Assembly: GCA_022841205.1 (NCBI GenBank)
Contig: JALHCK010000009.1
Span: 33,876-97,875 of the forward strand
DNA from: Methanomicrobiales archaeon
GTDB taxonomy: Archaea > Halobacteriota > Methanomicrobia > Methanomicrobiales > Methanospirillaceae
DNA: 64,000 bases
Direction of reading: 5' to 3'
The position numbers and the translations under genes were made by a program. Within the stretch, counting starts at the first letter, position 1. Each line of letters starts with the position of its first letter. Of the stretch, positions 25,944 to 33,843 are shown piece after piece. The notes beneath the pieces are model-generated. The model searched no databases and had not been told where the DNA came from. It saw only the letters and a list, made by a program, of their open reading frames with translations.

Positions 25944-27022
25944 GGAACCGGGAGCACCTCCACAACTATCCCCCTGTCGGGGTATCGCTCGATAACAGCT
26001 TTTTTACCTCCGATCCGGACCTGTTCCTCCGCAAGAATCCACCACGCAGTCTCAATTACCCCCTCGCGCGCTTCATACATCTCCTCTCCATAATCCCTGA
26101 TCGCTGGAGGAATTCCTTCCACACTCTCCACAACCCCGTAGATAACCGTTCCATCTCGTGTTATCTCGTCGAATGGACGGGCGGTGTTCCGGGCAACACG
26201 TATGAGCCGTTCCCGGAGCTGGACCGAGTCCTTGAACTGCGAACTGCAGAACCTGACCTTCGGATTCCTGCTGATCGAGGCGGCCCACTCCCGGGAACCT
26301 GCGACGGCGTTGTGCACCGAATCCACCGGAACATAGCCCCTCCTCCTCATTTCGTCGGCATTGGTCTCCCCCCATTCGAGTTCGTTTATGGTGAGGAAAT
26401 CCAGTTCCGGCAGGACAGATTCAAGGATACCAACTTCGGGAAGTGCCGGGACTTCGAACCCCACGCAAAACCCCATCTCGCGGGCGCGCCTGGCCGCCTT
26501 GACATATCCGGTCCTGCTGACATTATCCCAGCATTCAGCCGGGGGGTGCATTCTTATCTCGTCCACCAGTCCGGCCAGGCTTCGAAGCGTATCCTCTCCG
26601 GGTGCAAGCGCTGTATAAAGATGAATATGGTGCTCTTCCCCAAAGATCTGTTTCAGGACACGGGAGTATTCGATCACCCGCCCGATCCGGTCCAATGGTT
26701 CTCCACCGGTAATACCAGTTCCAAGCGCACTCATCCGCTGGGCGACGCGGACTGCTTCTTCCGTTGAGGATATCTCTTTCTCATTTGCGTATATTCTGTC
26801 CTGTCCTTTCCGCTCCCGGGAGAGCGGGCAATACCAGCAGGTATGCCGGCACATGCCGGTAATGAAGAGAACCATCTTTGCTCCCTGCTGGCAGAGCACA
26901 CAACCGCGGGCAGGCATCCGCTCCATTGATGTATAAAGATTTACCCGCCGGGAATTGAACCTTTCATTCAGGGTATGAAACGCAAGGGGTGAACTGGAAT
27001 ATTCTGCCTGAATGTTGCACAA
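25940..27022 (-). CDS. radical SAM protein
   Basis: A radical SAM enzyme of up to 360 residues. The cluster motif is MCRHTCWYCPLS (Cys-x3-Cys-x2-Cys), followed by the SAM glycine motif GITGGEPL. An extra Cys pair lies upstream (GCVLCQQGAK). The barrel continues through HIHLYTALAPGED and FCVGFEVPALPEVG, with a C-terminal domain of unknown role. It resembles the methanogen group annotated as pyruvate formate-lyase-activating-like radical SAM proteins; substrate unknown. The frame opens with TTG at 27022; the first ATG is at 26926, but conserved-looking residues lie before it, so the true start is uncertain. Its end overlaps uppS by 4 bases, so the pair is co-translated. Confidence 0.85.
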   Translation of the reverse strand: MCNIQAEYSSSPLAFHTLNERFNSRRVNLYTSMERMPARGCVLCQQGAKMVLFITGMCRHTCWYCPLSRERKGQDRIYANEKEISSTEEAVRVAQRMSALGTGITGGEPLDRIGRVIEYSRVLKQIFGEEHHIHLYTALAPGEDTLRSLAGLVDEIRMHPPAECWDNVSRTGYVKAARRAREMGFCVGFEVPALPEVGILESVLPELDFLTINELEWGETNADEMRRRGYVPVDSVHNAVAGSREWAASISRNPKVRFCSSQFKDSVQLRERLIRVARNTARPFDEITRDGTVIYGVVESVEGIPPAIRDYGEEMYEAREGVIETAWWILAEEQVRIGGKKAVIERYPDRGIVVEVLPVP

Positions 27023-27042
27023 CGCACTAACGCTGGAACAAG

Positions 27043-29031
27043 CTACTTGCTCAATTCCCTCAAAAGAGCCTCTTTTTGTGACGGCCCAGGGTATGTTACA
27101 GTCGTCCCGATACGTCCCGGTGTATATTTCTTATCTGCAAAGTTTTTCAGAAAAACGACCCGGGTCTGCGAGCCACAGTTTCCTGCCCTGTCCTTTGCTA
27201 TGACTTTAATATTCAGGGTGGTTGCGGAACCCTCAGGGATGGTCCATGTATATGACCCGGCCTGAGGCTGGTTTTCAGCGACAGGGTTCCAGCTGGTCCC
27301 TCCATTCAAAGAATACTGGAGCGACACTGATGCCACCCCGACATTGTCCGAAGCAGACCAGGTGATCACAAGGTTTTCCCTGGGAGATACTGTGGTATAT
27401 GGCACTGGTGACGTTATTATTACCGACGGAAGAATACTGTCTCCCTGGGGTGGAGTCGGTGCCGGAGCTGGGGGTGTCGTTGGGGGCGGGCTTGGTGTTT
27501 GGCTTACCTGGCCTGGCAGTGTGCTGAAAGCTTTGAGACAAACATTTGAGTTTGCATAGATGTTTGTAAATTCTGTCCACGAAATTCCATCGCTGCTTAC
27601 AAAACTTTCACCGGTACTGGCGGTTGCACGGGAGGAAAAACCAGGATACTGGTATTCGATCGCAACCGGAAAGTTATTCCCTGGCGTGGTAAGCTTCACG
27701 ACAACGGAGAATCTTTCACCTTTTTTAACCCTGACCGGCTGGGAGAGGGTTATCGTATGGTAACCCGGAATACCGATGGTGCCTGACCGGGATGATTGAG
27801 CAAGACCGGAAACCGGAGTGTTCCCCACACCCTTGTAAAGCGAGATTTTATACTGGGAGTTCAGGGAAGGAGTATAAAACGCGATCGCTGTGATGTCTTC
27901 GTCGGCTAATGCGGTGAAGACGTTTGCGAAGTATGCAGTATTTCCCGTATCACCATATGATGCAACCCATCCCAGGGGATCATACTGGTAGATGTGATAA
28001 TAATTTGAAGAAGATTCACCAATGAAGACTGCATTATCCAGTCCAATCTGCCGGTCATAGTACGACACAAAAAAATAGCCGTTTTCACCCCAGTTCGTCC
28101 CCCAGCTGTTCTTTACGATAAATGCACCATTTCCGGGAGGGGTTGTTACAAATTTATTCTTGTCGTAAGTATCGTCCCACCCTACGATGGTAATCGCATG
28201 ATTTGCGGGTGAGATGCCGGAATAGAAGTATGCATTAGTCGATGGCCGGTAACTGGATTCTTCCCAGCAAATTGAGGAATATACGGCACCATAATCTTTT
28301 AACATCTTTTTAATGTTCTGGTTATCGGTCGGGCTGCTCCTCCCTGGTACGAATAGTACTTCCTGGACGTGGTATTGGGCCGCAGGGTTTGGTATTACTG
28401 CAGGTGTACTGCCCTGAGCTCCTGAATAGGGATCGCTTGTGTCGCTGACTGGGCCGCTCCATCGGGCGAGGTATGCGGTGGACATGAGGGCATTACCACC
28501 CTGGCATGGAGACAAGTCGTAACCGTGGGAGTTTTTCATGTTATTTACCGAAAAACTTTCCACTCTTCCTGGGAGTATGGTGGATTCAAGAGATGCCAGG
28601 GTTGAGAACGCCCAGCAACATCCACATGTCCCCTGGTCCCTTGCCGGAGTCGTCCGCCCTTCTGCTCTCAGATCGAAACCTGTTGTTCCTGGTGTTTCCG
28701 CAGGTGGGGAGTACTGTTGTTTCAAGCCATCGAACAATACCGATCGTTCCTCCACGATAAGGGAATCTTTGGAAGAACTACCGATCTGCTGGCCTTGCAG
28801 GTACGATAGATCAACAGAGGGTGGCACGTACCCGAGATGGTTGTTTACGCCAGGGGAGAATATCAGAGATCCGCCTTTCATATTCTCGAGATATGCGATG
28901 AAGTCCCGGTTAAACGGGGACAGCGAATCCGGATTTCCATTCACCAGGCTTTCGGGGGAGACTGAAACGACGGGGTATGCAAGGGAAAGGATGAGAAAGA
29001 TTGCCAGGAGTGTAATCAGCCGTATATTCAT
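27043..29031 (-). CDS. secreted papain-family (C1A) cysteine protease with lectin-like and Ig-like domains
   Basis: A 662-residue exported protease. A signal peptide (LITLLAIFLILSLAYPVVS) is followed by a propeptide-like region, then the C1A catalytic domain: PARDQGTCGCCWAFSTLAS with the catalytic Cys, NHAITIVGWDD with the His, and VKNSWGTNWGENGYF with the Asn. Next comes a beta domain (about residues 360-520) of the lectin-like type found after archaeal C1A proteases (GVGNTPVSG; PVRVKKGERFSVVVKL). A Pro/Thr linker leads to a final Ig-like domain (ASDNVGVASVSLQYSLNGG). GGGGAG lies before the ATG at 29031; the frame from 29073 adds no signal-peptide sense. It probably degrades proteins or peptides outside the cell. 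Confidence 0.9.
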   Translation of the reverse strand: MNIRLITLLAIFLILSLAYPVVSVSPESLVNGNPDSLSPFNRDFIAYLENMKGGSLIFSPGVNNHLGYVPPSVDLSYLQGQQIGSSSKDSLIVEERSVLFDGLKQQYSPPAETPGTTGFDLRAEGRTTPARDQGTCGCCWAFSTLASLESTILPGRVESFSVNNMKNSHGYDLSPCQGGNALMSTAYLARWSGPVSDTSDPYSGAQGSTPAVIPNPAAQYHVQEVLFVPGRSSPTDNQNIKKMLKDYGAVYSSICWEESSYRPSTNAYFYSGISPANHAITIVGWDDTYDKNKFVTTPPGNGAFIVKNSWGTNWGENGYFFVSYYDRQIGLDNAVFIGESSSNYYHIYQYDPLGWVASYGDTGNTAYFANVFTALADEDITAIAFYTPSLNSQYKISLYKGVGNTPVSGLAQSSRSGTIGIPGYHTITLSQPVRVKKGERFSVVVKLTTPGNNFPVAIEYQYPGFSSRATASTGESFVSSDGISWTEFTNIYANSNVCLKAFSTLPGQVSQTPSPPPTTPPAPAPTPPQGDSILPSVIITSPVPYTTVSPRENLVITWSASDNVGVASVSLQYSLNGGTSWNPVAENQPQAGSYTWTIPEGSATTLNIKVIAKDRAGNCGSQTRVVFLKNFADKKYTPGRIGTTVTYPGPSQKEALLRELSK

Positions 29032-29211
29032 TTCTTCTCCCCTCTTTGGTATAAGGTCAGGCAGACAAACCACCTGCGGATCCGAGGGAATTTATTTCTC
29101 CGTGAAAATATTCCAAACGCAGTTGTCAGCACAGACGTTCTTTAGTTATATCAGAAAACTGGTTATACCATTTAAAAATAGAGGATGGTCCTGGTTCAAC
29201 AGGTAAACGTA

Positions 29212-30012
29212 TCAGTGTTGCCTGTTCTCCCCTTCGAGGACCAACCGATCCCTGTAATGCGCTGCTGCTCCGATAATTACCAGAAGTGCTCCGATTGCAG
29301 TGCAGGGGAGCATTCCCGCTGACTTTGTGGAAACCGGAAGGTCAGACTCCTGTCCGCCAGGTGCAGGTGTGCTGCCAGGGACGCCACCTGGTGACGCCGG
29401 CTGAACCGATCCCTCCTGGCCTGGCGCGACCGGGGTTGTTCCAACCGGGATCTGTCCCGGGACGTAGGTTGTCACGAGTTCAGGTTTCGGGAGAGGGGGT
29501 CCCGAATATCCCGCAACGGCCGGTACCTGGCCATATGGTATCCGTGTCTGGACAGGTGTTGGTTCGCGGGTCACCCCCACAGCAGGCTGGGATGCAATCC
29601 GTAAATTCAGTTCAGTCGCCTCACCGGGGACATACGGATACGCTTCGAGCCATGGCCCGTTCGTGGATACGGAAAAGACTTCCGCCTTTGCTCCACCGAC
29701 GTAAAATTCAATAGGAGTTCCTATTTCAATATCCCCCTGGACAAGGAGTTTTTCCCCCATCGGGTCTGGAGAGCCATATGCTCCCGTTGCTGTTACAATG
29801 GGGTTTCCCGGAATTTCAGTTATCACACCCGGACCAGTCGCCTCAAGGGTAAGTCCAGGGTTGACGGGGCTTTCTCCAGCAAGAATGGACCCGTAGAATG
29901 TCTGGGGTAACAGGGGTGCAGTTGGCGTGGAATCTGCAACAGAAGGGAACAGTACCAGGAACGAAAGGGCCAGAACAGTCCCCAACAATTTACATCCATA
30001 ATTTGGTCTCAT
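29212..30012 (-). CDS. cell-surface protein with signal peptide, Pro-rich spacer and C-terminal anchor
   Basis: A 266-residue protein. The start MRPNYGCKLLGTVLALSFLVLFPSVAD is a signal peptide. The first 140 mature residues are beta-rich (GVITEIPGNPIVTATGAYG, KLLVQGDIEIGTPIEFYVGG). They are followed by an 80-residue spacer rich in Pro, Gly, Thr and Val, and a C-terminal hydrophobic helix (CTAIGALLVIIGAAAHYRDR) with basic residues after it. This is a wall-spanning surface protein layout. ATG 30012 starts the signal peptide; the upstream Met at 30027 is possible. It lies divergent to glnA, with about 195 bases between, so both promoters share that gap. Confidence 0.65.
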   Translation of the reverse strand: MRPNYGCKLLGTVLALSFLVLFPSVADSTPTAPLLPQTFYGSILAGESPVNPGLTLEATGPGVITEIPGNPIVTATGAYGSPDPMGEKLLVQGDIEIGTPIEFYVGGAKAEVFSVSTNGPWLEAYPYVPGEATELNLRIASQPAVGVTREPTPVQTRIPYGQVPAVAGYSGPPLPKPELVTTYVPGQIPVGTTPVAPGQEGSVQPASPGGVPGSTPAPGGQESDLPVSTKSAGMLPCTAIGALLVIIGAAAHYRDRLVLEGENRQH

Positions 30013-30171
30013 CGGATCACCATGCAAAGACAGGTTTGCTCTTATTTGAGATATGTTTTCTCAGATCATTTTTCTTCAATGAATTATTCTGATTCTATAA
30101 CCGAGAAAGATGTGATGATTTCTTGTGGGTTACACATACTGTGCAGATGTGATCTTTCTAGGTTGCTCATT

Positions 30172-30179
30172 AAGTATAA
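30172..30179 (+). promoter_or_regulatory. glnA: TATA box of glnA
   Basis: AAGTATAA about 30 bases before the ATG at 30207, separated from it by an A/T-rich stretch; supports 30207 over the upstream frame start at 30186. Confidence 0.45.
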
Positions 30180-30206
30180 CTGTGATTGGAAAGAAATTTT
30201 TTTAAT

Positions 30207-31535
30207 ATGAGCAGTGACGCCATAGGTGAAATTCTGGAGCGAATCGATACAGATTCTGTGAAGTTCCTGCGCCTCCAGTTCACCGATATCCAGGGTCGGC
30301 CAAAAAATGTTGCCATCCCGGCGCAGCAGGCAGATAAGGCCCTGAATGAGGGGATCTGGTTCGATGGATCCTCAATCGAGGGGTTTACACGAATCGAAGA
30401 ATCTGATATGCTGCTGAAGCCCGACCCGGCAACGTATTCTATCCTCCCCTGGCGCCCGGCAGATGCAGGGGTGGGCCGGTTTATTTGCGACGTATATACT
30501 TATGGGAACAGACCTTTCGAAGGAGATCCACGGTTCATCCTCAAACGGGCACTTGAAGAAGCAGAGAAGATGAAATACACCTTCAACACCGGCCCTGAAC
30601 TTGAATTTTTCCTGTTCAAAATGATCGATGGAAGACCCTCAACTCTTGTCCAGGATCATGGCGGGTACTTCGATCTGGCCCCGACCGACCTTGCCGAGGA
30701 TGTCAGGCGCGATATTGTTCTAGCCCTGACCCAGATGGGCTTCGAAATAGAAGCATCGCACCATGAAGTGGCGGAAAGCCAGCACGAAGTTGACTTCAAA
30801 TACAGCAATGCCCTTGATACCGCTGATAAAGTGATAACCTTCAAGTTTGCGACAAAAACCATTGCACTCCGGAAAAACCTGCATGCAACGTTCATGGCAA
30901 AACCGGTTTTCGGTGTTAATGGAAGTGGCATGCACACGCACATGTCACTGGCAAAGGATGGTAAAAATGCATTCTTTGACCCCGATGAGCCCATGCAGCT
31001 GTCAAAAACAGCTCTCTATTTTATCGGGGGACTCCTGAAACACGCAAAGGCCATAACACGGGTTGCAAATCCTACCATCAACTCCTATAAAAGGCTCGTC
31101 CCAGGATACGAGGCGCCCTGTTATATCTCATGGAGCGTGACCAACCGGTCGGCGCTGGTCAGGGTCCCGGCTGCACGCGGCAACAGCACCCGTGCTGAAT
31201 TCCGAAGCCCGGACCCGATGTGCAACCCCTATCTAACCTTTGCAGCAATGCTTGCCGCCGGGCTCGATGGGATCAGGAACAGGATCGAGCCTCCCGCAAG
31301 CACGAATGCAAATATCTACCATCTCGCGGCAGACAAACGGAAGGAGATGGGGATCGAAATGCTTCCCGGCAGCCTGATTGAAGCACAGCATGAACTCGAG
31401 CATGATCAGATCCTGACAGAGACCATGGGCCCCCATGTCATGGAGGGTCTGGCACGTATTGCCAACCTGGAGACCGATTTGTTCAGGACTGCTGTCCATC
31501 CATGGGAACTTGATCGGTACCTGGCCACATATTAA
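30207..31535 (+). CDS. glnA: glutamine synthetase, type I
   Basis: A 442-residue ammonia-assimilating enzyme making glutamine from glutamate, NH4+ and ATP as a dodecamer. Motifs: beta-grasp start VKFLRLQFTDIQGRPKN and WFDGSSIEGF; metal/glutamate residues in GPELEFFLF; NGSGMHTHMSL; and the ATP/phosphate region ARGNSTRAEFRSPDP. The length and lack of the 25-residue insert and adenylylation Tyr motif of the I-beta type indicate the I-alpha type, normally regulated by feedback and by PII-like proteins, not by adenylylation. No glnK/amtB pair is next to it. The message has a short AT-rich leader after a TATA box at 30172-30179. Confidence 0.97.
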   Translation: MSSDAIGEILERIDTDSVKFLRLQFTDIQGRPKNVAIPAQQADKALNEGIWFDGSSIEGFTRIEESDMLLKPDPATYSILPWRPADAGVGRFICDVYTYGNRPFEGDPRFILKRALEEAEKMKYTFNTGPELEFFLFKMIDGRPSTLVQDHGGYFDLAPTDLAEDVRRDIVLALTQMGFEIEASHHEVAESQHEVDFKYSNALDTADKVITFKFATKTIALRKNLHATFMAKPVFGVNGSGMHTHMSLAKDGKNAFFDPDEPMQLSKTALYFIGGLLKHAKAITRVANPTINSYKRLVPGYEAPCYISWSVTNRSALVRVPAARGNSTRAEFRSPDPMCNPYLTFAAMLAAGLDGIRNRIEPPASTNANIYHLAADKRKEMGIEMLPGSLIEAQHELEHDQILTETMGPHVMEGLARIANLETDLFRTAVHPWELDRYLATY

Positions 31536-32243
31536 GTTTTACATACAAATCCATAGTCCGGTCCACAGTGAAAAGATTCCTCCACCAGGAGCTCCCGGAA
31601 AAGACAGGGATGCAGCGTGCGGAACCTGGATCTGCCTGATCCGTTTCGGGAGGGAAACCTGTGCAGGATGGGAACACAACGTGGTTCCGTGGGTCCGAAC
31701 ACAGGATTCCTGTTGAAAATTCATCCTGGGCACTTTTCTCTTCCTTTCGGTGTTTTCTGCCCCTGCTCTCTGTCTTTTCTACACAACAAGTAATCCTTAA
31801 TGGATCCGGGATTTGTCGTGAACTGATATGGTCACCCGTATCACCGTGGGTCGAAGGAACACGTTGAATTCATCCCGTTATACCTGTAGATGAATATTGA
31901 TCCTGGCATTCCCTGGCCAAAGCTATGAACTATGCATATTGACGGTATCGGTTGCTAGGGATGTGATCTCTCTCGGATACATAAACAAATATATGAGGAA
32001 CAACTCGCGAGAAAAGGAAAGGTGGCATCATCAGGAGGTATCAGCCCTGCCCGTTCTGGGCAGGACGTCAACCCTTGGATTGAACGTTCATTCGGTGACT
32101 TAGTTGGACACTAATACACCTGCTATAGTGTAGATACGAATGGCTATTAAATCTTTTGGATTTTTCCGAAGGAAAAAATCTAATTCAGTCGTCCTGCCAC
32201 AAAGGAAAAACAGCTTCCTGCATCCCTTTCATTCTTGCGATGA
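31536..32243. other. 708-base intergenic stretch without a supported gene
   Basis: Short open frames here have no ribosome site or protein-like composition. There is one perfect 7-bp stem, CCTGCCC-GTTCT-GGGCAGG, at 32046-32064, downstream of a TATA-like AAATATATG near 31987. A small untranslated RNA is conceivable, but I cannot support one. Confidence 0.4.
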
Positions 32244-32933
32244 TCATGTCCCGACCGTCATGTTTAGAGGTTCAGTAGCTCCCGGACAAGGCCCGGAAGT
32301 GGTGACCTTCCCTGGAGATGCCTGGGGGCCGGCAATAATCTCCTTCACATCTATCAGGCCGTGCCTGAATTCTTCGAGATATTCCGGCATGGAAAGACTC
32401 CCCTCCGGAAACGGGCAGTCTTTATTATATTGGCGCCAGATGGTAGGTCGTGTCGGGAGGAGAAGATCAGGATAGATACCTGACCGGATGCATGCCCGCT
32501 CAAAGGCCTCCCTGAAGAGGCCGATACAATATGCAACCCTGGCACGGTAACACTTACAGGTTTTCTGGAGGAACAGGGAAATCCTTTCTGTCTCAATTTC
32601 GAGAAAATCCTGCCTGATCCGGGAGTCCTGGCATTTCCCGAGCATATACTGGTAGTGGGCAAACGGGTACATCAGCTCAAGTTCGGCCGGAACCACGCCG
32701 CACGTTCCAAATACAACCGTATGGTACTCGTGTTCGCTGAATACCGAATTGATGACCTGTGAAAACAGGGAATGGCTCGGACTGCAGCTATAGGGTTTCC
32801 GGATAGCACAGGGTAGGAATATTGCGAGCTGCCGCGGAGCGATGACATAATCGTCAATGATAAATCGGAAAGCCTCCTCGAATGCAGGCTGATAAAACGG
32901 GGGGTCGTCCGGGGAATCCTGTATCATTCTCAC
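32244..32933 (-). CDS. stand-alone DUF5591 domain protein
   Basis: A 229-residue protein. The central part has AIFLPCAIRKPYSCSPSHSLF and VVFGTCGVVPAELELMYPFAHYQYMLG, which match DUF5591, the domain found inside archaeosine synthase ArcS and related tRNA-guanine transglycosylase-like proteins. There is no TGT barrel or PUA domain here, so it is a free-standing copy and its substrate is unknown. Downstream are conserved-looking helices (RISLFLQKTCKCYRARVAYCIGLFREAF). It is followed at about 50 bases (reading upstream) by another small unknown gene in the same direction, possibly one operon. Confidence 0.75.
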   Translation of the reverse strand: MRMIQDSPDDPPFYQPAFEEAFRFIIDDYVIAPRQLAIFLPCAIRKPYSCSPSHSLFSQVINSVFSEHEYHTVVFGTCGVVPAELELMYPFAHYQYMLGKCQDSRIRQDFLEIETERISLFLQKTCKCYRARVAYCIGLFREAFERACIRSGIYPDLLLPTRPTIWRQYNKDCPFPEGSLSMPEYLEEFRHGLIDVKEIIAGPQASPGKVTTSGPCPGATEPLNMTVGT

Positions 32934-32986
32934 AGGTTCTTGTCCGGGAAAAGATGAATATTTTCATCCAGGATGGGTGTGCCACC

Positions 32987-33352
32987 CTATTGGGAACGGA
33001 TATATCCTTTAGAAAGGAGATCGGAAAGCCAGCGATCGAGATACTCGGCAAGGTCGTTCTTCACAGTCAGATTCACTTTACCCGGTTCGGGATACACTAC
33101 CCGCTTTCCTGAACGGTCCTGAAATAAGAGAGGCTCGGCAGTCCTGGTGCGGTGAGAGACACGAATTTCCATATCGGGGTCTGCAACAACCACTCCTTCG
33201 ATCACCGGGTTATGGGATAGTGCATAGACATCGTCTGAAAGCCGATCGATGCAGAGCGGCAGATCTGGCGGTTTCTCGATCACTGTGTACTGGTTCACGG
33301 AGAAGACTCCAATCCTGTCGAGTTTGTCATAGATGCTCTGGTAAATATCCAT
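32987..33352 (-). CDS. conserved 121-residue protein, DUF1249-like layout
   Basis: A soluble alpha/beta protein of 121 residues. The order of elements (a strand with GVVVADPDMEIRVSHRTRTAE, a YPEPGKVN segment, then a C-terminal helix DLAEYLDRWLSDLLSKGY) resembles DUF1249 proteins such as E. coli YqiB, but this is a weak match by eye. No catalytic residues stand out. It lies just upstream of the DUF5591 gene on the same strand, 53 bases apart, so a common transcript is likely. Confidence 0.55.
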   Translation of the reverse strand: MDIYQSIYDKLDRIGVFSVNQYTVIEKPPDLPLCIDRLSDDVYALSHNPVIEGVVVADPDMEIRVSHRTRTAEPLLFQDRSGKRVVYPEPGKVNLTVKNDLAEYLDRWLSDLLSKGYIRSQ

Positions 33353-33819
33353 CTTGGATCCTCCCTGCTTTCAACCGGGTATATTGGCAAGAGAGTAAAA
33401 AATCTTGCCCATTTCAAATGAGGTTCGTGCGATCGATCGAGCCTTAATCCGGGTTCATGCATTCATGCTGATATTATCATGCAGAACTGTGATGATCGGG
33501 ATGCGAAAAACCGGTGAGGATGGCCCGTTTTACAATCGTGCGTCGAGGTAAAATGCCCGCCAATCGTGACACCGATGAACGCAAATACGAAGCTGCTGTC
33601 CCAATCATCACCGATCCGGTCAGGATAGTAAAAGGCCATGGGCGCCCGTTTACAGGATTATGTGGATAACTCCGATTCTCATACATTGTCGATCTGAATA
33701 ATGCTTCCGGAATATGCGGATAAACCGCCCTGCCTCTGCTCAACCAGGCGGGGGAAACATACATATTTGTTCATTCTGAAGAAATTATTGCCATGCCATA
33801 ACATGACAGGTGAGAGGTC
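33353..33819. other. intergenic stretch before the acyl-CoA synthetase gene
   Basis: About 470 bases without a gene I can support. A 39-codon plus-strand frame (33551-33670) has a plausible composition but no ribosome site. A TATA-like ACATACATATTTG near 33757 could be the promoter of the synthetase. Confidence 0.35.
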
Positions 33820-33843
33820 ATTGTAGCAAACGGTTATGATACG

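Noticed and set aside
32046..32064. Perfect hairpin as evidence of a non-coding RNA gene
   Set aside because: A single 7-bp stem in 700 bases is too little; no promoter-terminator pair or known RNA fold recognised.
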